Assembly (NCBI GenBank): GCA_902785105.1 | Contig: CACZXF010000014.1 | Coordinates: forward strand, 1 to 35,052 | DNA length: 35,052 bases | Direction: 5' to 3' | Source of the DNA: an uncultured Eubacteriales bacterium | GTDB taxonomy: Bacteria; Bacillota; Clostridia; Christensenellales; Aristaeellaceae | In this document: positions 13,551 through 22,534 of the stretch, piece by piece | Layout: every line of letters begins with the position of its first letter | Numbering within the stretch: position 1 is the first letter of the stretch | Translations under genes and position numbers: made by a program | The notes under the pieces: generated by a model | Seen by the model: the letters and a program-made list of their open reading frames with translations, nothing else | Told to the model about the DNA's origin: nothing | Databases searched by the model: none

Positions 13551-15305
13551 ATGAGTAGAGTTATCGGCATCGACCTGGGCACCACCAACAGCTGCGTCGC
13601 GGTTGTGGAAGGCGGACACCCGGTCATCATACCCAACGACAAGGGGGAGCGCTCCACGCCCAGCGTGGTCGCCTTTACCAACAAAGGCGAACGACTGGTG
13701 GGCAGCGCCGCACGGCGCCAGCAGACCGTAAACGCGGACCGCACCATCAGCTCGGTCAAGCGCCAGATGGGCACCGACTGGAGCGCCAGAATCGACGGCA
13801 AGAAGTGGACGCCCCAGGAGATCAGCGCCCAGATCCTTCGGAAGCTGAAGCAGGACGCGGAGGCCTACCTGGGCGAAACGGTCAGTGACGCCGTGATTAC
13901 GGTGCCCGCCTACTTCAACGATATCCAGCGTCAGGCCACCAAGGATGCCGGGCGCATCGCCGGGCTGAATGTCAAGCGCATCATCAACGAGCCCACCAGC
14001 GCCGCGCTGGCCTATGGGCTGAACAACGGAACGCCGCAAAAGATCATGGTTTACGACTTGGGCGGCGGCACCTTCGACGTTTCCATCATCGAGATTGGCG
14101 ACGGGGTCATCGAGGTGCTGGCCACCTCAGGCGACAACCACCTGGGTGGCGACGATTTTGACGAGCGCGTGGTCAACTACCTGCTGGATGAATTCCAGAA
14201 GGAGAACCACATCGACCTGCGCAGGGACCTGCCCGCCATGGGCCGCTTGCGGGAGGCTGCGGAGCAGGCCAAGAAGGAGCTCTCCGGCATGGATTCAGCC
14301 AGTGTCTCCCTGCCCTTCATCGCCCAGAAGGACGGCCAGCCTGTCCACTTTGAAACCACGCTGACGCGCTCGAAATTCGATCAGCTGACCGCGGATTTGG
14401 TGGAGCGCACCGCCGTTCCCGTACAGAACGCCCTGCGGGACGCCGGCATTTCCGCCTCGGAGCTGGGGCGGGTGCTGCTGGTGGGCGGTTCCACCCGCAT
14501 TCCCGCCGTGCAGGCCAAGGTGCGACAGCTCACCGGCAAGGAGCCCTCCAAAAACATCAACCCGGATGAGTGCGTCGCCCAGGGCGCGGCAGTACAGGGC
14601 GATATCCTGCAGGGCTCCCATGAGCTGGCCACAAAGGGCGATATCCTGCTGCTGGATGTCACGCCGCTGTCGCTGTCCATTGAAACCGTGGGCGGCGTGG
14701 CAACGAGGCTGGTGGAGCGCAATTCCCGCCTGCCCATCCACTACTCCCAGATCTTCTCCACCGCCGCCCCCTTCCAGCGGGCGGTCGAGATCCACGTGCT
14801 CCAGGGCGAGCGGCCCATGGCGAAGGACAACAAGACCATTGGCAAGTTCAAGCTGACCGGCATCGAGCGCGCCATGGCGGGTGTACCTCAGATCGAGGTC
14901 ACCTTCGACATCGACGCCAACGGCATATTGACCGTCTCAGCCCAGGACAAGAAAACCGGGAAGGCGCAGTCTATCACCATCACCGCCAACGACAGGATGT
15001 CCGAGGATGAGATCCAGCAGGCCATACGGGACGCAGAGATGTACGCTGCCTCCGACGGGGTCTACAAGGACAGCATGGAGGCCATGAGCGAGGCACGGAC
15101 GCTGATCCAGAAGGTCGAGCAGGCCCTCAAGGACAAGGGCAAGTCCATCGACAAAGGAGATAAGAAGCAGATCAAGGCCGATGTCGCGGCGCTGAACAAG
15201 GCGCTGTTCAAGTGCAAGCCCGACAAGATGAATGAGAATGACCTGTCCAACCTCCGCGCCGCTATCGGCAAGCTGGAGGGTTCAGCGGCAATCATTTTGA
15301 AATAA
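13551..15305 (+). CDS. dnaK: Hsp70 chaperone, accessory DnaK paralogue
   Basis: 584 residues from ATG 13551 behind GGAGG. The actin-like ATPase domain has [18 protein letters not shown] (phosphate 1), [13 protein letters not shown] (phosphate 2) and [12 protein letters not shown] (adenosine). The linker reads [15 protein letters not shown] (expected DVxPLSLGIE). The substrate-binding beta domain contains [16 protein letters not shown] and a helical lid follows. The protein is shorter than typical DnaK (about 610-640) and lacks the acidic, disordered tail. It has no CIRCE site. Instead it is last in a transcript driven by boxed promoter copy 4 and is paired with a membrane-bound J protein. This suggests a dedicated second Hsp70, with the housekeeping dnaK elsewhere; that copy lies outside the window. 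A strong terminator follows at 15324-15355. Confidence 0.93.
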   Translation: MSRVIGIDLGTTNSCVAVVEGGHPVIIPNDKGERSTPSVVAFTNKGERLVGSAARRQQTVNADRTISSVKRQMGTDWSARIDGKKWTPQEISAQILRKLKQDAEAYLGETVSDAVITVPAYFNDIQRQATKDAGRIAGLNVKRIINEPTSAALAYGLNNGTPQKIMVYDLGGGTFDVSIIEIGDGVIEVLATSGDNHLGGDDFDERVVNYLLDEFQKENHIDLRRDLPAMGRLREAAEQAKKELSGMDSASVSLPFIAQKDGQPVHFETTLTRSKFDQLTADLVERTAVPVQNALRDAGISASELGRVLLVGGSTRIPAVQAKVRQLTGKEPSKNINPDECVAQGAAVQGDILQGSHELATKGDILLLDVTPLSLSIETVGGVATRLVERNSRLPIHYSQIFSTAAPFQRAVEIHVLQGERPMAKDNKTIGKFKLTGIERAMAGVPQIEVTFDIDANGILTVSAQDKKTGKAQSITITANDRMSEDEIQQAIRDAEMYAASDGVYKDSMEAMSEARTLIQKVEQALKDKGKSIDKGDKKQIKADVAALNKALFKCKPDKMNENDLSNLRAAIGKLEGSAAIILK

Positions 15306-15323
15306 AATACCTGGAAATACTAT

Positions 15324-15355
15324 ACAGCGCGGGTCCAACACCCGCGCTGTCTTTT
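15324..15355 (+). terminator. Terminator of the DnaK operon
   Basis: ACAGCGCGGGT (15324-15334) pairs perfectly with ACCCGCGCTGT (15340-15350) around CCAAC and is followed by CTTTT. It separates the plus-strand chaperone operon from the convergent cyclase-like gene ending at 15355. Confidence 0.88.
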
Positions 15356-16488
15356 CATGGGTCATATTCCCCATACTCGCACCCGATATGGCTGGCCAGG
15401 ATGTCGTCCACGCGCTCCTCCAGGCCGTTTCTCTTATGGAACAGCTGGATTCGCCCGACGCCGTTGCCACCGTTCCACAGGCGGTTGTGCCGCCTGCTGC
15501 CGTCCGGGGCCTCATAATGGATGCACAGCATATCCTTCTTTTCACATCGTACATCCACGATCATTACTGATTGCCGGTTTTCGAGGCGCACATGCCACAC
15601 CAGCTCCGTTTCGCCTTCCATGCACGAAAACTCTGTCTGCGGCTGGGTCCAGAACTTTGAGAAGTTGAATTCGTACTCCTCGCCTTCATAATAGAGCGCC
15701 CCCAGCAGCCTGTCCTTCAGCGGTATGCCGAAAACTCTTGGGCACCCTCCGCCGATAACGAAGGCGCTGTTGTCCAGCATCTTTCCCGATATTTGGCTTG
15801 TGAGGCAGCATGAAGACAGCCATAGCCATGGGCTGGTGAAGTCCGAGCCCCAGTTCTTGTCCGCGTAGCCGAAGCTGGTCTCCGGCCTTACAAGATACCG
15901 TTCGTCGTTGAATATCACCTCGCCGGAATACAGGGCCTTCATGCCCTCGGCATGCCAGTACATTTCAAACGCCTTCAGGCATCTGAACAGACTGCCCGCG
16001 CCATAGCCGACATTGAAGGCGATCTTCTTATCGACCGAAAGGTCCCAGTCCATCTCTCCCGCGTCGCTCATCCATTCGGGGTGAGCCTGCGCGTCCTCGG
16101 GTTTGACATATACGCTTCCGCGAAGCGCGGTCTCCGAAAGATAACAGTCCCAGCAGCCGAGCCTGATGCCGTCCTCATCCCGTATATGCACGTCCTTCCA
16201 GGGATAAAAGGCATGCAGCTGGCAGCGATCCTCGCCCCAGGTTCCGGCCTTGACCATCAGGTAGGAGGGCTTCTTTCCTATCTCCCGGTTTCGTGGAAGC
16301 TGGCCAAGCACTGGTTCATCCTCCGCCAGCGCGGGATTGCAGAGATAGTATTCGATGAAAAATTGCTTTTCCTCGCCTGTGCGCTGGCTGATCCCTGTGA
16401 AGGAATGCCACCACCAGTCATAACCCTGCCTGGCAAAGCGTCCCGTGAGCATCAGTTTATTCCGTGCCCTGTCCGGTATATTGAACAT
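15355..16488 (-). CDS. Tocopherol-cyclase-like protein
   Basis: 377 residues from ATG 16486-16488, with AAAGGAG at ideal spacing. The start overlaps the glycosyltransferase end by 32 nt. The N-terminal signature GYDWWWHSFTGISQRTGEEK, followed by QFFIEYYLCNP (22-52), is the hallmark of the tocopherol cyclase-like family (PF14249, plant VTE1). Repeated aromatic strands (PSYLMVKAGTWGEDRCQLHA, NWGSDFTSPWLWLSSCC, GGGCPRVFGIPLKDRLLGAL) fit its beta-barrel, lipocalin-like fold. No membrane helix or signal peptide is seen. Plant members close the chromanol ring of vitamin E precursors. Anaerobic Firmicutes are not known to make tocopherol, so the ligand is probably another prenylated or lipidic molecule. 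Coupling to a processive glycosyltransferase behind a boxed promoter suggests a role in an envelope lipid or glycan. Confidence 0.82.
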   Translation of the reverse strand: MFNIPDRARNKLMLTGRFARQGYDWWWHSFTGISQRTGEEKQFFIEYYLCNPALAEDEPVLGQLPRNREIGKKPSYLMVKAGTWGEDRCQLHAFYPWKDVHIRDEDGIRLGCWDCYLSETALRGSVYVKPEDAQAHPEWMSDAGEMDWDLSVDKKIAFNVGYGAGSLFRCLKAFEMYWHAEGMKALYSGEVIFNDERYLVRPETSFGYADKNWGSDFTSPWLWLSSCCLTSQISGKMLDNSAFVIGGGCPRVFGIPLKDRLLGALYYEGEEYEFNFSKFWTQPQTEFSCMEGETELVWHVRLENRQSVMIVDVRCEKKDMLCIHYEAPDGSRRHNRLWNGGNGVGRIQLFHKRNGLEERVDDILASHIGCEYGEYDP

Positions 16489-17710
16489 ATTGACTCCTTT
16501 CAGGCCGCCTGCGGGGCATGGCGGCGCTTCGGGTGTGCCGTATGGTTTTCCATCTGGGCGGGCGAGTCAGGCTGGCGAACACATTGATGATCGCCCATGA
16601 CAGCGCGAAGAACGCAAAGCCGAGAATCGTCGGAACGCTCCTGGCGCAGAGCCTTCCCTCCAATCGGAACATGACGACCGCCGCCAGGGCGCACAGCGCC
16701 CAGCAGCCGATGCCATAGGCCAGCAGAAGCGGGACATACCTTGCCAGGTCGAAGCCTTCGCGCAGGGCGTTCAGCAGCGCAACCACCGTGGCCACACCCG
16801 ACAGAATTCCCACATAGTTCAGCAGGTTTCCAAGAAACAGGCAGCCGATATCGAAACTGGCCGCTGTTTTTTTCTCTATGAGGGCTTTCGCGTACCTTCG
16901 CATGCACTGCAGTGATCCGGAGGTCCACCGCCTGCGCTGGACGGCGGAATCCCGAAAGCGCACCGGCTGCTCGTCGAAGATTCGGGCGTTCGGCATCCAA
17001 CTGATCCTGTATCCGCGCAGCGCGCAGAGGGCTGTAAACTCAAGGTCCTCCGTCAGCGTTCCGGTGTTCCAGCCTATGTCCCGAATCAGCGCGTCGCTCA
17101 CCATAAAGCCCGTGCCGTTGAGATGGCAGGAGAGGTTGAGCCGCGCGCGGCTCTCGTTGAAAAACCGGCTCATAAACCAGTAGAACACCGACATGCTGCC
17201 GGAAACCCAGCTGTCAAAGGGATTCTTGCTGTCGCGGAAGCCCTGGGCGACATGACAGCCCGCCTGCCGGGCGTTGTTGACGTGATGGAAAAACATGGGA
17301 TCGACCAGGTTGTCCGCGTCAAATACACAATAGGCGTCATAGCGGTTCATGGCTGTGAGCTGCATGAACGCCTGCTTCAATGCTTCGCCCTTGGAGGACA
17401 CCTTGCCGGTACAACGCAGGATCCTTGCGCCCGCGTCTTGCGCCGCCTGTTCGGTGCCGTCCGTGCAGTTGTTGGGAATGACATAGATATCATATAAATC
17501 GGAGGGATACCGCTGCATTTTCAGTGATCGGACGAGATCGCCGATGACGGCCTCCTCGTTCCGAGCCGCAACAACCGCCGCGATCCTGATTCGGTCTTCA
17601 TATTCCCCTTGCGGCTTGCGCTTTCGCAGCATCCCGCCAAAGCATGTCAAAATATAATACACCGTAAACGCCGTTCCCAGTAGGCCGCATATCGTCAATA
17701 CATATCGCAT
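16457..17710 (-). CDS. Processive family 2 glycosyltransferase, membrane-bound
   Basis: 417 residues. The start is ATG 17708-17710 with AAGGAAG six bases before; upstream codons in frame lie inside the promoter. An N-terminal helix (2-24) is followed by a GT-A domain: AAVVAARNEEAVIGDLVRSL, IPNNCTDGTE, metal-binding FDADN (Asp131, Asp133), the catalytic region TLTEDLEF (Asp222) and the QRRRW motif (258-262). QxxRW marks processive enzymes of the cellulose/hyaluronan/poly-GlcNAc type. Three helices follow (LLNYVGILSGVATVVALL, YVPLLLAYGIGCWALCAL, ILGFAFFALSWAIINVF). It probably adds sugars to a lipid or polymer at the inner leaflet. It is the first gene of a two-gene operon with the cyclase-like protein, under boxed promoter copy 5. 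Acceptor and sugar are unknown. Confidence 0.88.
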   Translation of the reverse strand: MRYVLTICGLLGTAFTVYYILTCFGGMLRKRKPQGEYEDRIRIAAVVAARNEEAVIGDLVRSLKMQRYPSDLYDIYVIPNNCTDGTEQAAQDAGARILRCTGKVSSKGEALKQAFMQLTAMNRYDAYCVFDADNLVDPMFFHHVNNARQAGCHVAQGFRDSKNPFDSWVSGSMSVFYWFMSRFFNESRARLNLSCHLNGTGFMVSDALIRDIGWNTGTLTEDLEFTALCALRGYRISWMPNARIFDEQPVRFRDSAVQRRRWTSGSLQCMRRYAKALIEKKTAASFDIGCLFLGNLLNYVGILSGVATVVALLNALREGFDLARYVPLLLAYGIGCWALCALAAVVMFRLEGRLCARSVPTILGFAFFALSWAIINVFASLTRPPRWKTIRHTRSAAMPRRRPERSQYVQYTGQGTE

Positions 17711-17740
17711 GGTTCTTCCTTCTTTCCCACGGTTATGATA

Positions 17741-17774
17741 AGGATAAGCTGACAATATAAACTGAAACGAAAGT
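17741..17774 (-). promoter_or_regulatory. Boxed promoter, copy 5 (glycosyltransferase operon)
   Basis: On the minus strand ACTTTCGTTTCAGTTTATA (17756-17774) precedes TATCCT (17741-17746) with the standard 18-nt offset. Only the second base departs from consensus. It reads toward the GT2 gene starting at 17710. Confidence 0.72.
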
Positions 17775-17862
17775 GATCGCGGGGCTTTACTCTCAAGGCG
17801 AATGCGCCAATGGGAAATACAATACAATTTTCGGTGATTTTGTTTCACATTTTATAAAACTA

Positions 17863-17891
17863 TTGTTTCATAAATTTGGATTTGGTAAAAT
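17863..17891 (+). promoter_or_regulatory. Promoter of ftsH
   Basis: TTGTTT (17863-17868), a 17-nt spacer and TAAAAT (17886-17891) lie 35 nt before the ftsH ATG. The -35 region extends as TTGTTTCATAAATT. The same word occurs at the cls promoter, and a one-base variant at the DUF1269-like operon promoter. No AGTTTC box of the main type is present. Confidence 0.65.
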
Positions 17892-17926
17892 AAATCAACG
17901 CAAATTAAAGCGAGGAGGTCCCGGAT

Positions 17927-19765
17927 ATGCTATCCAACAACAAGCCCAACAGGAAGCCGCTCATCTACTACGCGCTCATCGCCATGATGACGCTGTTCCT
18001 GCTGAACGCGCTGGTGTTCCCGTCGATGCTGGCACGGCAGGTACAGGAGGTGGGCTACAGTGAATTCCTGAAGATGGTGGACGCCGGCGCGGTCAAGACA
18101 GTTTCCCTGGACCAGGAGGCCGGGCAGATGGTTTTTATCGCCACGGATTCCTCCACCAACCGCGACGTGGTTTGCAAGACCGCGCTGTTTCCCGATGACA
18201 GCCTGCGTCAGCGCCTGGAGGATGCGGGCGTCGAATTCAGCGCGGAGATCCCCACGCAGAACTCACCGCTGCTCAACTTCATCATCAGCTGGATCGTGCC
18301 CATCCTGATGTTCAGCGCGATGGGCATGGCGATGAACAAGATACTCACAAAGCGGGGCATGGGCGGAATGAACGCCATGAGCTTTGGCAAGGCCAACGCC
18401 AAGATCTACGCGGAGAAGGAGACCGGCGTCACCTTCAACGACGTGGCAGGTGAAGAGGAGGCCAAGGAAGCGCTTCAGGAGATCGTCAGCTTCCTGGAAA
18501 CCCCTGAAAAGTACGCCAAGATCGGCGCGAAGCTCCCCAAGGGCGCGCTGCTGGTGGGCCCTCCCGGCACGGGCAAGACCCTGCTGGCCAAGGCCGTGGC
18601 GGGCGAGGCCAAGGTGCCCTTCTTCTCCATATCCGGCTCGGAATTCGTGGAGATGTTCGTGGGCATGGGCGCTGCCAAGGTACGCGACCTGTTCAAGCAG
18701 GCCAATGAAAAGGCTCCCTGTATCGTGTTTATCGACGAGATCGACACCATCGGCAAGAAGCGCGACACCGGCAGCGGACTGGGCGGAAACGACGAGCGTG
18801 AGCAGACCCTGAACCAGCTGCTGACGGAGATGGACGGCTTTGACGGTAAAAAGGGCGTTGTGATCCTTGCCGCCACCAACCGACCCGAAAGTCTGGACCC
18901 CGCGCTCCTGCGTCCCGGCCGCTTTGACCGGCGCATTCCCGTGGAGCTGCCTGACCTGCGGGGGCGCGAGGCCATTCTGCGGGTGCACGCCCGCGGCATC
19001 AAGATGGAGGGCAACGTCGACATGAATGCCATTGCGCGGGCGACCTCCGGCGCAAGCGGCGCGGAGCTTGCCAACATCATCAACGAGGCGGCGCTGCGCG
19101 CCGTGCGGATGGGACGCGATACCGTGACCCAGGATGATCTGATGGAGAGCGTGGAGACCGTCATTGCCGGCTATCAGCGCAAGAACGCGGTGCTCTCGGA
19201 GCATGAGAAGCAGATCGTATCCTACCATGAGATCGGTCACGCGCTGGTGGCCGCGAAGCAATCCAACTCCGCCCCGGTCACCAAGATCACCATCATCCCC
19301 CGCACCTCCGGCGCGCTGGGCTATACCATGCAGGTGGACGAAGGCGAAATGGTGCTGATGAGCAAGGAATATCTGCTCAGCCGCCTGGCGACGCTCACCG
19401 GCGGACAGGCCGCGGAACAGCTGGTGTTCGGCAGCATCACTACCGGCGCGAGCAACGACATCGAAAAAGCCACCAAGCTGGCCCGCGGCATGATCACCCG
19501 CTATGGCATGAGCGAAAACTTCGGCATGGTCGCCCTGGAGACGGTGAATGGCCAATATCTGGGCCAGGATACCTCGCTGGCTTGCAGCCCCGCTTACGCT
19601 GAAAAGATCGACGACCAGGTCGTCGCCCTTGTTGCCTCCGCCCGCGCAAAGGCAGATCAGATTCTCAGGGATAACGAAGCGAAGCTTCACGAGCTGGCAA
19701 AATACCTGCTTGAAAAGGAGACCATCACCGGGGAGGAGTTCATGGCGATACTGAATCGTGAATAA
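17927..19765 (+). CDS. ftsH: FtsH membrane-anchored ATP-dependent zinc metalloprotease
   Basis: 612 residues from ATG 17927 behind GAGGAGG. Two membrane helices (11-33 and 116-134) flank a small extracytoplasmic domain. The AAA+ module has Walker A GPPGTGKT (211-218), Walker B VFIDE (267-271) and the second region of homology [20 protein letters not shown]. The M41 protease domain has the zinc site HEIGH (434-438). FtsH forms hexamers that pull membrane and regulatory proteins from the bilayer and degrade them. The N-terminal periplasmic-type domain matches normal FtsH in size, but the C-terminal tail is short. The gene is not beside tilS/hpt as in the housekeeping locus, so this may be a second, stress-dedicated copy. 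It is 12 nt before a GGDEF gene, so the two are cotranscribed. Confidence 0.95.
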   Translation: MLSNNKPNRKPLIYYALIAMMTLFLLNALVFPSMLARQVQEVGYSEFLKMVDAGAVKTVSLDQEAGQMVFIATDSSTNRDVVCKTALFPDDSLRQRLEDAGVEFSAEIPTQNSPLLNFIISWIVPILMFSAMGMAMNKILTKRGMGGMNAMSFGKANAKIYAEKETGVTFNDVAGEEEAKEALQEIVSFLETPEKYAKIGAKLPKGALLVGPPGTGKTLLAKAVAGEAKVPFFSISGSEFVEMFVGMGAAKVRDLFKQANEKAPCIVFIDEIDTIGKKRDTGSGLGGNDEREQTLNQLLTEMDGFDGKKGVVILAATNRPESLDPALLRPGRFDRRIPVELPDLRGREAILRVHARGIKMEGNVDMNAIARATSGASGAELANIINEAALRAVRMGRDTVTQDDLMESVETVIAGYQRKNAVLSEHEKQIVSYHEIGHALVAAKQSNSAPVTKITIIPRTSGALGYTMQVDEGEMVLMSKEYLLSRLATLTGGQAAEQLVFGSITTGASNDIEKATKLARGMITRYGMSENFGMVALETVNGQYLGQDTSLACSPAYAEKIDDQVVALVASARAKADQILRDNEAKLHELAKYLLEKETITGEEFMAILNRE

Positions 19766-19777
19766 GGAGACGCTGAG

Positions 19778-20755
19778 TTGAAGATACAAGAATACAAAGC
19801 CTGTGAGCGAGAAAATGTGCAGCGTATACTGGCTTGGCAAATCGCCCAGATTTTGGGCTATGACAGCGAAGAAACTGCCATGGAACACGCGGTGCTGCTG
19901 CTGGTGGATTATGACGAGGATCGGTATTATCCCCAAATGGTGGGAAAGTATTTCCGAACATCCCTTCTGTCCGATGAATCCGACGGAAGATGGAGCGCCG
20001 CAGTCCGCGTCATCGTGGAGAACTTCGTGGATGAGCGAAGCCGATCCGAAATCATGAAATTCTGGTCTGAGAACGCGGTGCGCCGTAAATATCAAAAGAA
20101 CCGATGCTTTGATTCCGTGGACTATATCTCCCTGACCCGCGACGCGCCGCGATGGACTCACGCAGTGCAATATCTGTTGGAGGATCCGGACAATCATCAC
20201 CTGATGTGTTATTGCTGGATCATTGAGGTGGATCACTTCCTGAAGAATCAGAACGCCATCGACCATATGGCGCACCATGATCAGCTCACGGGCCTGTACA
20301 ACCGGCACAGATTGAACGAGTTTATGGCAGGCTTTCCGCTTCAGCGCATCGGAAACGGAGCGGTGTTCATCATGATGGACATAAATCTGTTCAAGCACAT
20401 CAACGATGATTACGGCCACCATGCCGGCGACATGGCTTTGATGGGTCTTGCCAACAAGCTGGAGAGTGTGTTCTTTCATAAGCAAAGAGATCTGATCTTT
20501 CGACTGGGCGGTGACGAGTTCCTGGTGATCATGCTGGATGCTACGGAAAAACAGGCTCTGGCCTGCATGGACAAGCTCATTGATCCCATGACGATCCATC
20601 TGGACAGCGCAACAGAGTTTGAAATCTCCGTCTCCATGGGCTACTCCATCTGCCACAGCAACACAGAAAACCCGGCGGAGCACCTCAATGCTGCCGACCG
20701 TGCGCTCTATCTGGTAAAGGAGCACGGGCGACATGGATATATGCGCGCAAAGTAA
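19778..20755 (+). CDS. GGDEF domain protein, predicted diguanylate cyclase
   Basis: 325 residues from TTG 19778, nine bases after AAGGAG; no ATG fits. Residues 1-155 form an unrecognised helical, acidic sensor-like region without membrane helices (DYDEDRYYPQMVGKYFRTSL). A short linker leads to a GGDEF domain (about 163-325) containing DHMAHHDQLTGLYNRHRL, metal-site MMDINLFKHINDDYGHHAGD and the signature RLGGDEFL (244-248). Catalytic residues are intact, so c-di-GMP synthesis is expected. The RxxD inhibitory site four residues before GGDEF is absent (QRDL instead), so product inhibition at that site is not expected. It follows ftsH by 12 nt, which ties this cytoplasmic signal to membrane proteolysis. 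The input is unknown. Confidence 0.87.
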   Translation: MKIQEYKACERENVQRILAWQIAQILGYDSEETAMEHAVLLLVDYDEDRYYPQMVGKYFRTSLLSDESDGRWSAAVRVIVENFVDERSRSEIMKFWSENAVRRKYQKNRCFDSVDYISLTRDAPRWTHAVQYLLEDPDNHHLMCYCWIIEVDHFLKNQNAIDHMAHHDQLTGLYNRHRLNEFMAGFPLQRIGNGAVFIMMDINLFKHINDDYGHHAGDMALMGLANKLESVFFHKQRDLIFRLGGDEFLVIMLDATEKQALACMDKLIDPMTIHLDSATEFEISVSMGYSICHSNTENPAEHLNAADRALYLVKEHGRHGYMRAK

Positions 20756-20781
20756 TAAAACTCCATAATGAAACAGAAAAC

Positions 20782-20811
20782 GGCGACAAGGCCTGTGAAA
20801 GCTTTGCCGCC
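20782..20811 (-). terminator. Terminator between the GGDEF and cls genes
   Basis: GGCGACAAGGC (20782-20792) pairs with GCTTTGCCGCC (20801-20811), with two mismatches or wobbles, around an 8-nt loop. On the minus strand it is followed by GTTTTCTGTTTCATT, so it mainly serves cls. It may also stop the convergent ftsH transcript. Confidence 0.55.
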
Positions 20812-20825
20812 ATGAACGATTATAA

Positions 20826-22331
20826 TTACATAAGAGGCGCGAACAGCCTGAGTATCGCCTGCCATAGCCCCTGTATCGGCTTGGGGGTTGCTTCCTGGAT
20901 CGATACGCGATGGGAAACGGCAAAAGCCGCTTCCAGATCTGCTTTTATATCCGCGATGGCGGCCACCTGATACAGGTAGTTACCGCACTCAAAGTGGAGA
21001 TACAGGCTGCGATAGTCCATATTGATGGTACCCACGGTAGCAATCTCGTCATCACAGACAAATACCTTGCTGTGTACAAATCCCGGCGTATAGGTGTAGA
21101 TGGAGACCCCGCCCCGGATCAGCGCTTCGAAGTAGGACTTCGTGACGCCGTAGACCATCTTCTTGTCCGGAATCCCTGGCGCTATGATGCGCACGTCCAC
21201 ACCCCGACTGGCCGCCAGGATCAGGGCATTGATCATATCACTGTCGATGATCAGATAGGGCGTATAGATCCAGACATAGTCTCGCGCCTGATTCAGGATA
21301 TTGAGATAAACGTTCTCACCCACGATTTCATCGTCCAGGGGTGAATCCCCGTAGGGTGCCACAAGGCCGGCTGCTGCCTGGTGTTCAGGGAAGTCGCGGT
21401 AAAACACGGTGTAATCATGGTCCTCCTGCCTCCATGCATTCCACATTGCCAGGAACATTACGGTGTAGTTCCACACCGCGGGGCCCTGGATCATAATGCC
21501 ATTGTCCTTCCATTGCCCATAGGGAGGGTTAATGTTGATATACTCGTCCGCCAGGTTTATACCTCCGGAGAATACGGTTTTCCCATCGATGATGGTCATC
21601 TTTCGATGGTCGCGGTTGTTCATAATGACGCCGCGCACCGGCGTGAGTTTATTGAATGCATAGCACTTGATCCCCTTAGCCTCCAATTGCTTCGGATAGT
21701 CGGTGGGCAGCATGGTAATACAACCCATGTCATCGTAAATCAGACGCACGTCCAGACCGGCCTTTGCTTTGCGCTCCAGGATGTCGAGGATGCCCTGCCA
21801 CATGGAATCCTGCCTTATGATGAAGTATTCCATGAAGATGAATTCTTCCGCACTTTCCAGCTTCTCGAGCATGACGGGATACACATCCTCACCCAGCGCG
21901 TAGTACTTCACTTCGTTGCCTGTCGTAGCGGGATAGCCCGCCTTGTTAGCGATGTATTTGAGCTGGCCCCGCTTGTCCGTATCCACCGATTCAAACAGCG
22001 CCTCGTCCTGTCTGAGATAGCGGCGGCTTTCCTCTGTAGTGGCATGGATGCGCTTGAGCGTGTCGCTCCGCAGATAGCTTCGACCAAGTATGAGATACAA
22101 TAGCGCACCGAACACCGGCACCGCCAGGATCAGTATCACCCAGGGCAAATCAGCACTGAGCCGTTTGCTGCTCTTCACAATGGCCAATACAATCAACACG
22201 CCAATGATTCTGTAGATCGTCTCGATCCATGCCGCCTTGTCGCGGAAGAACAGAAATACTGAAATTGAAAAGGCCAGCTGAAGTATCACTCCAGCAGCCA
22301 CAACGATGCCGCGCTTGATCGCCATCCACAT
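20826..22331 (-). CDS. cls: Cardiolipin synthase (phospholipase D family)
   Basis: 501 residues. ATG 22329-22331 lies seven bases after AGGAGG. Two N-terminal membrane helices (about 7-27 and 34-52) and a third (62-83) precede two phospholipase D domains. HKD motif 1 is NNRDHRKMTIIDG (His242, Lys244) followed by SGGINLADEY. HKD motif 2 is FVHSKVFVCDDEIATVGTIN (His420, Lys422). Length and layout match bacterial cardiolipin synthases, which join two phosphatidylglycerol molecules and release glycerol. Cardiolipin supports curved or stressed membranes, fitting the surrounding genes. The gene stands alone on the minus strand. Its promoter region carries TTGTTTCATAAAATT, almost identical to that of ftsH. 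Confidence 0.94.
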   Translation of the reverse strand: MWMAIKRGIVVAAGVILQLAFSISVFLFFRDKAAWIETIYRIIGVLIVLAIVKSSKRLSADLPWVILILAVPVFGALLYLILGRSYLRSDTLKRIHATTEESRRYLRQDEALFESVDTDKRGQLKYIANKAGYPATTGNEVKYYALGEDVYPVMLEKLESAEEFIFMEYFIIRQDSMWQGILDILERKAKAGLDVRLIYDDMGCITMLPTDYPKQLEAKGIKCYAFNKLTPVRGVIMNNRDHRKMTIIDGKTVFSGGINLADEYININPPYGQWKDNGIMIQGPAVWNYTVMFLAMWNAWRQEDHDYTVFYRDFPEHQAAAGLVAPYGDSPLDDEIVGENVYLNILNQARDYVWIYTPYLIIDSDMINALILAASRGVDVRIIAPGIPDKKMVYGVTKSYFEALIRGGVSIYTYTPGFVHSKVFVCDDEIATVGTINMDYRSLYLHFECGNYLYQVAAIADIKADLEAAFAVSHRVSIQEATPKPIQGLWQAILRLFAPLM

Positions 22332-22386
22332 GGTCATTCCTCCTCGTATTCTTATAACCAGCATAAGCCAAAATGGGTCGTCACAC

Positions 22387-22415
22387 AAGTCAGTTTCTGT
22401 AATTTTATGAAACAA
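22387..22415 (-). promoter_or_regulatory. Probable promoter of cls
   Basis: On the minus strand TTGTTT (22410-22415) is followed after 17 nt by TGACTT (22387-22392), a weak -10. The -35 region extends as TTGTTTCATAAAATT and is shared with ftsH. It lies 56 bp from the cls ATG and 22 bp from the divergent box copy 6. The -10 assignment is uncertain. Confidence 0.4.
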
Positions 22416-22436
22416 ACGTCTTGTTTTGTATGAGTG

Positions 22437-22470
22437 AGTTTCGTTTCAGTTTAGATTTCCGTTGTACGAT
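22437..22470 (+). promoter_or_regulatory. Boxed promoter, copy 6 (acyl ligase operon)
   Basis: The exact consensus AGTTTCGTTTCAGTTTAGA is at 22437-22455, with TACGAT (22465-22470) as -10 and an 18-nt offset. It reads into the three-gene operon 22535-26833. Confidence 0.78.
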
Positions 22471-22534
22471 GGCGAATGAAGAACGAAGCATTCCAACGAC
22501 ACGAACAAATCATTTGCAGGAAGGGGAAATCTTA

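Noticed and set aside
18263-20923. 886-residue minus-strand reading frame
   Set aside because: It is antisense to ftsH and the GGDEF gene. It is long only because GC-rich codons rarely give stops on the other strand, and it shows no protein motif.
22437-22455. Resemblance of the box to the eukaryotic interferon response element (repeated GAAA)
   Set aside because: Chance similarity of a simple A/T-rich repeat. The bacterial -10 spacing and gene context explain the box.
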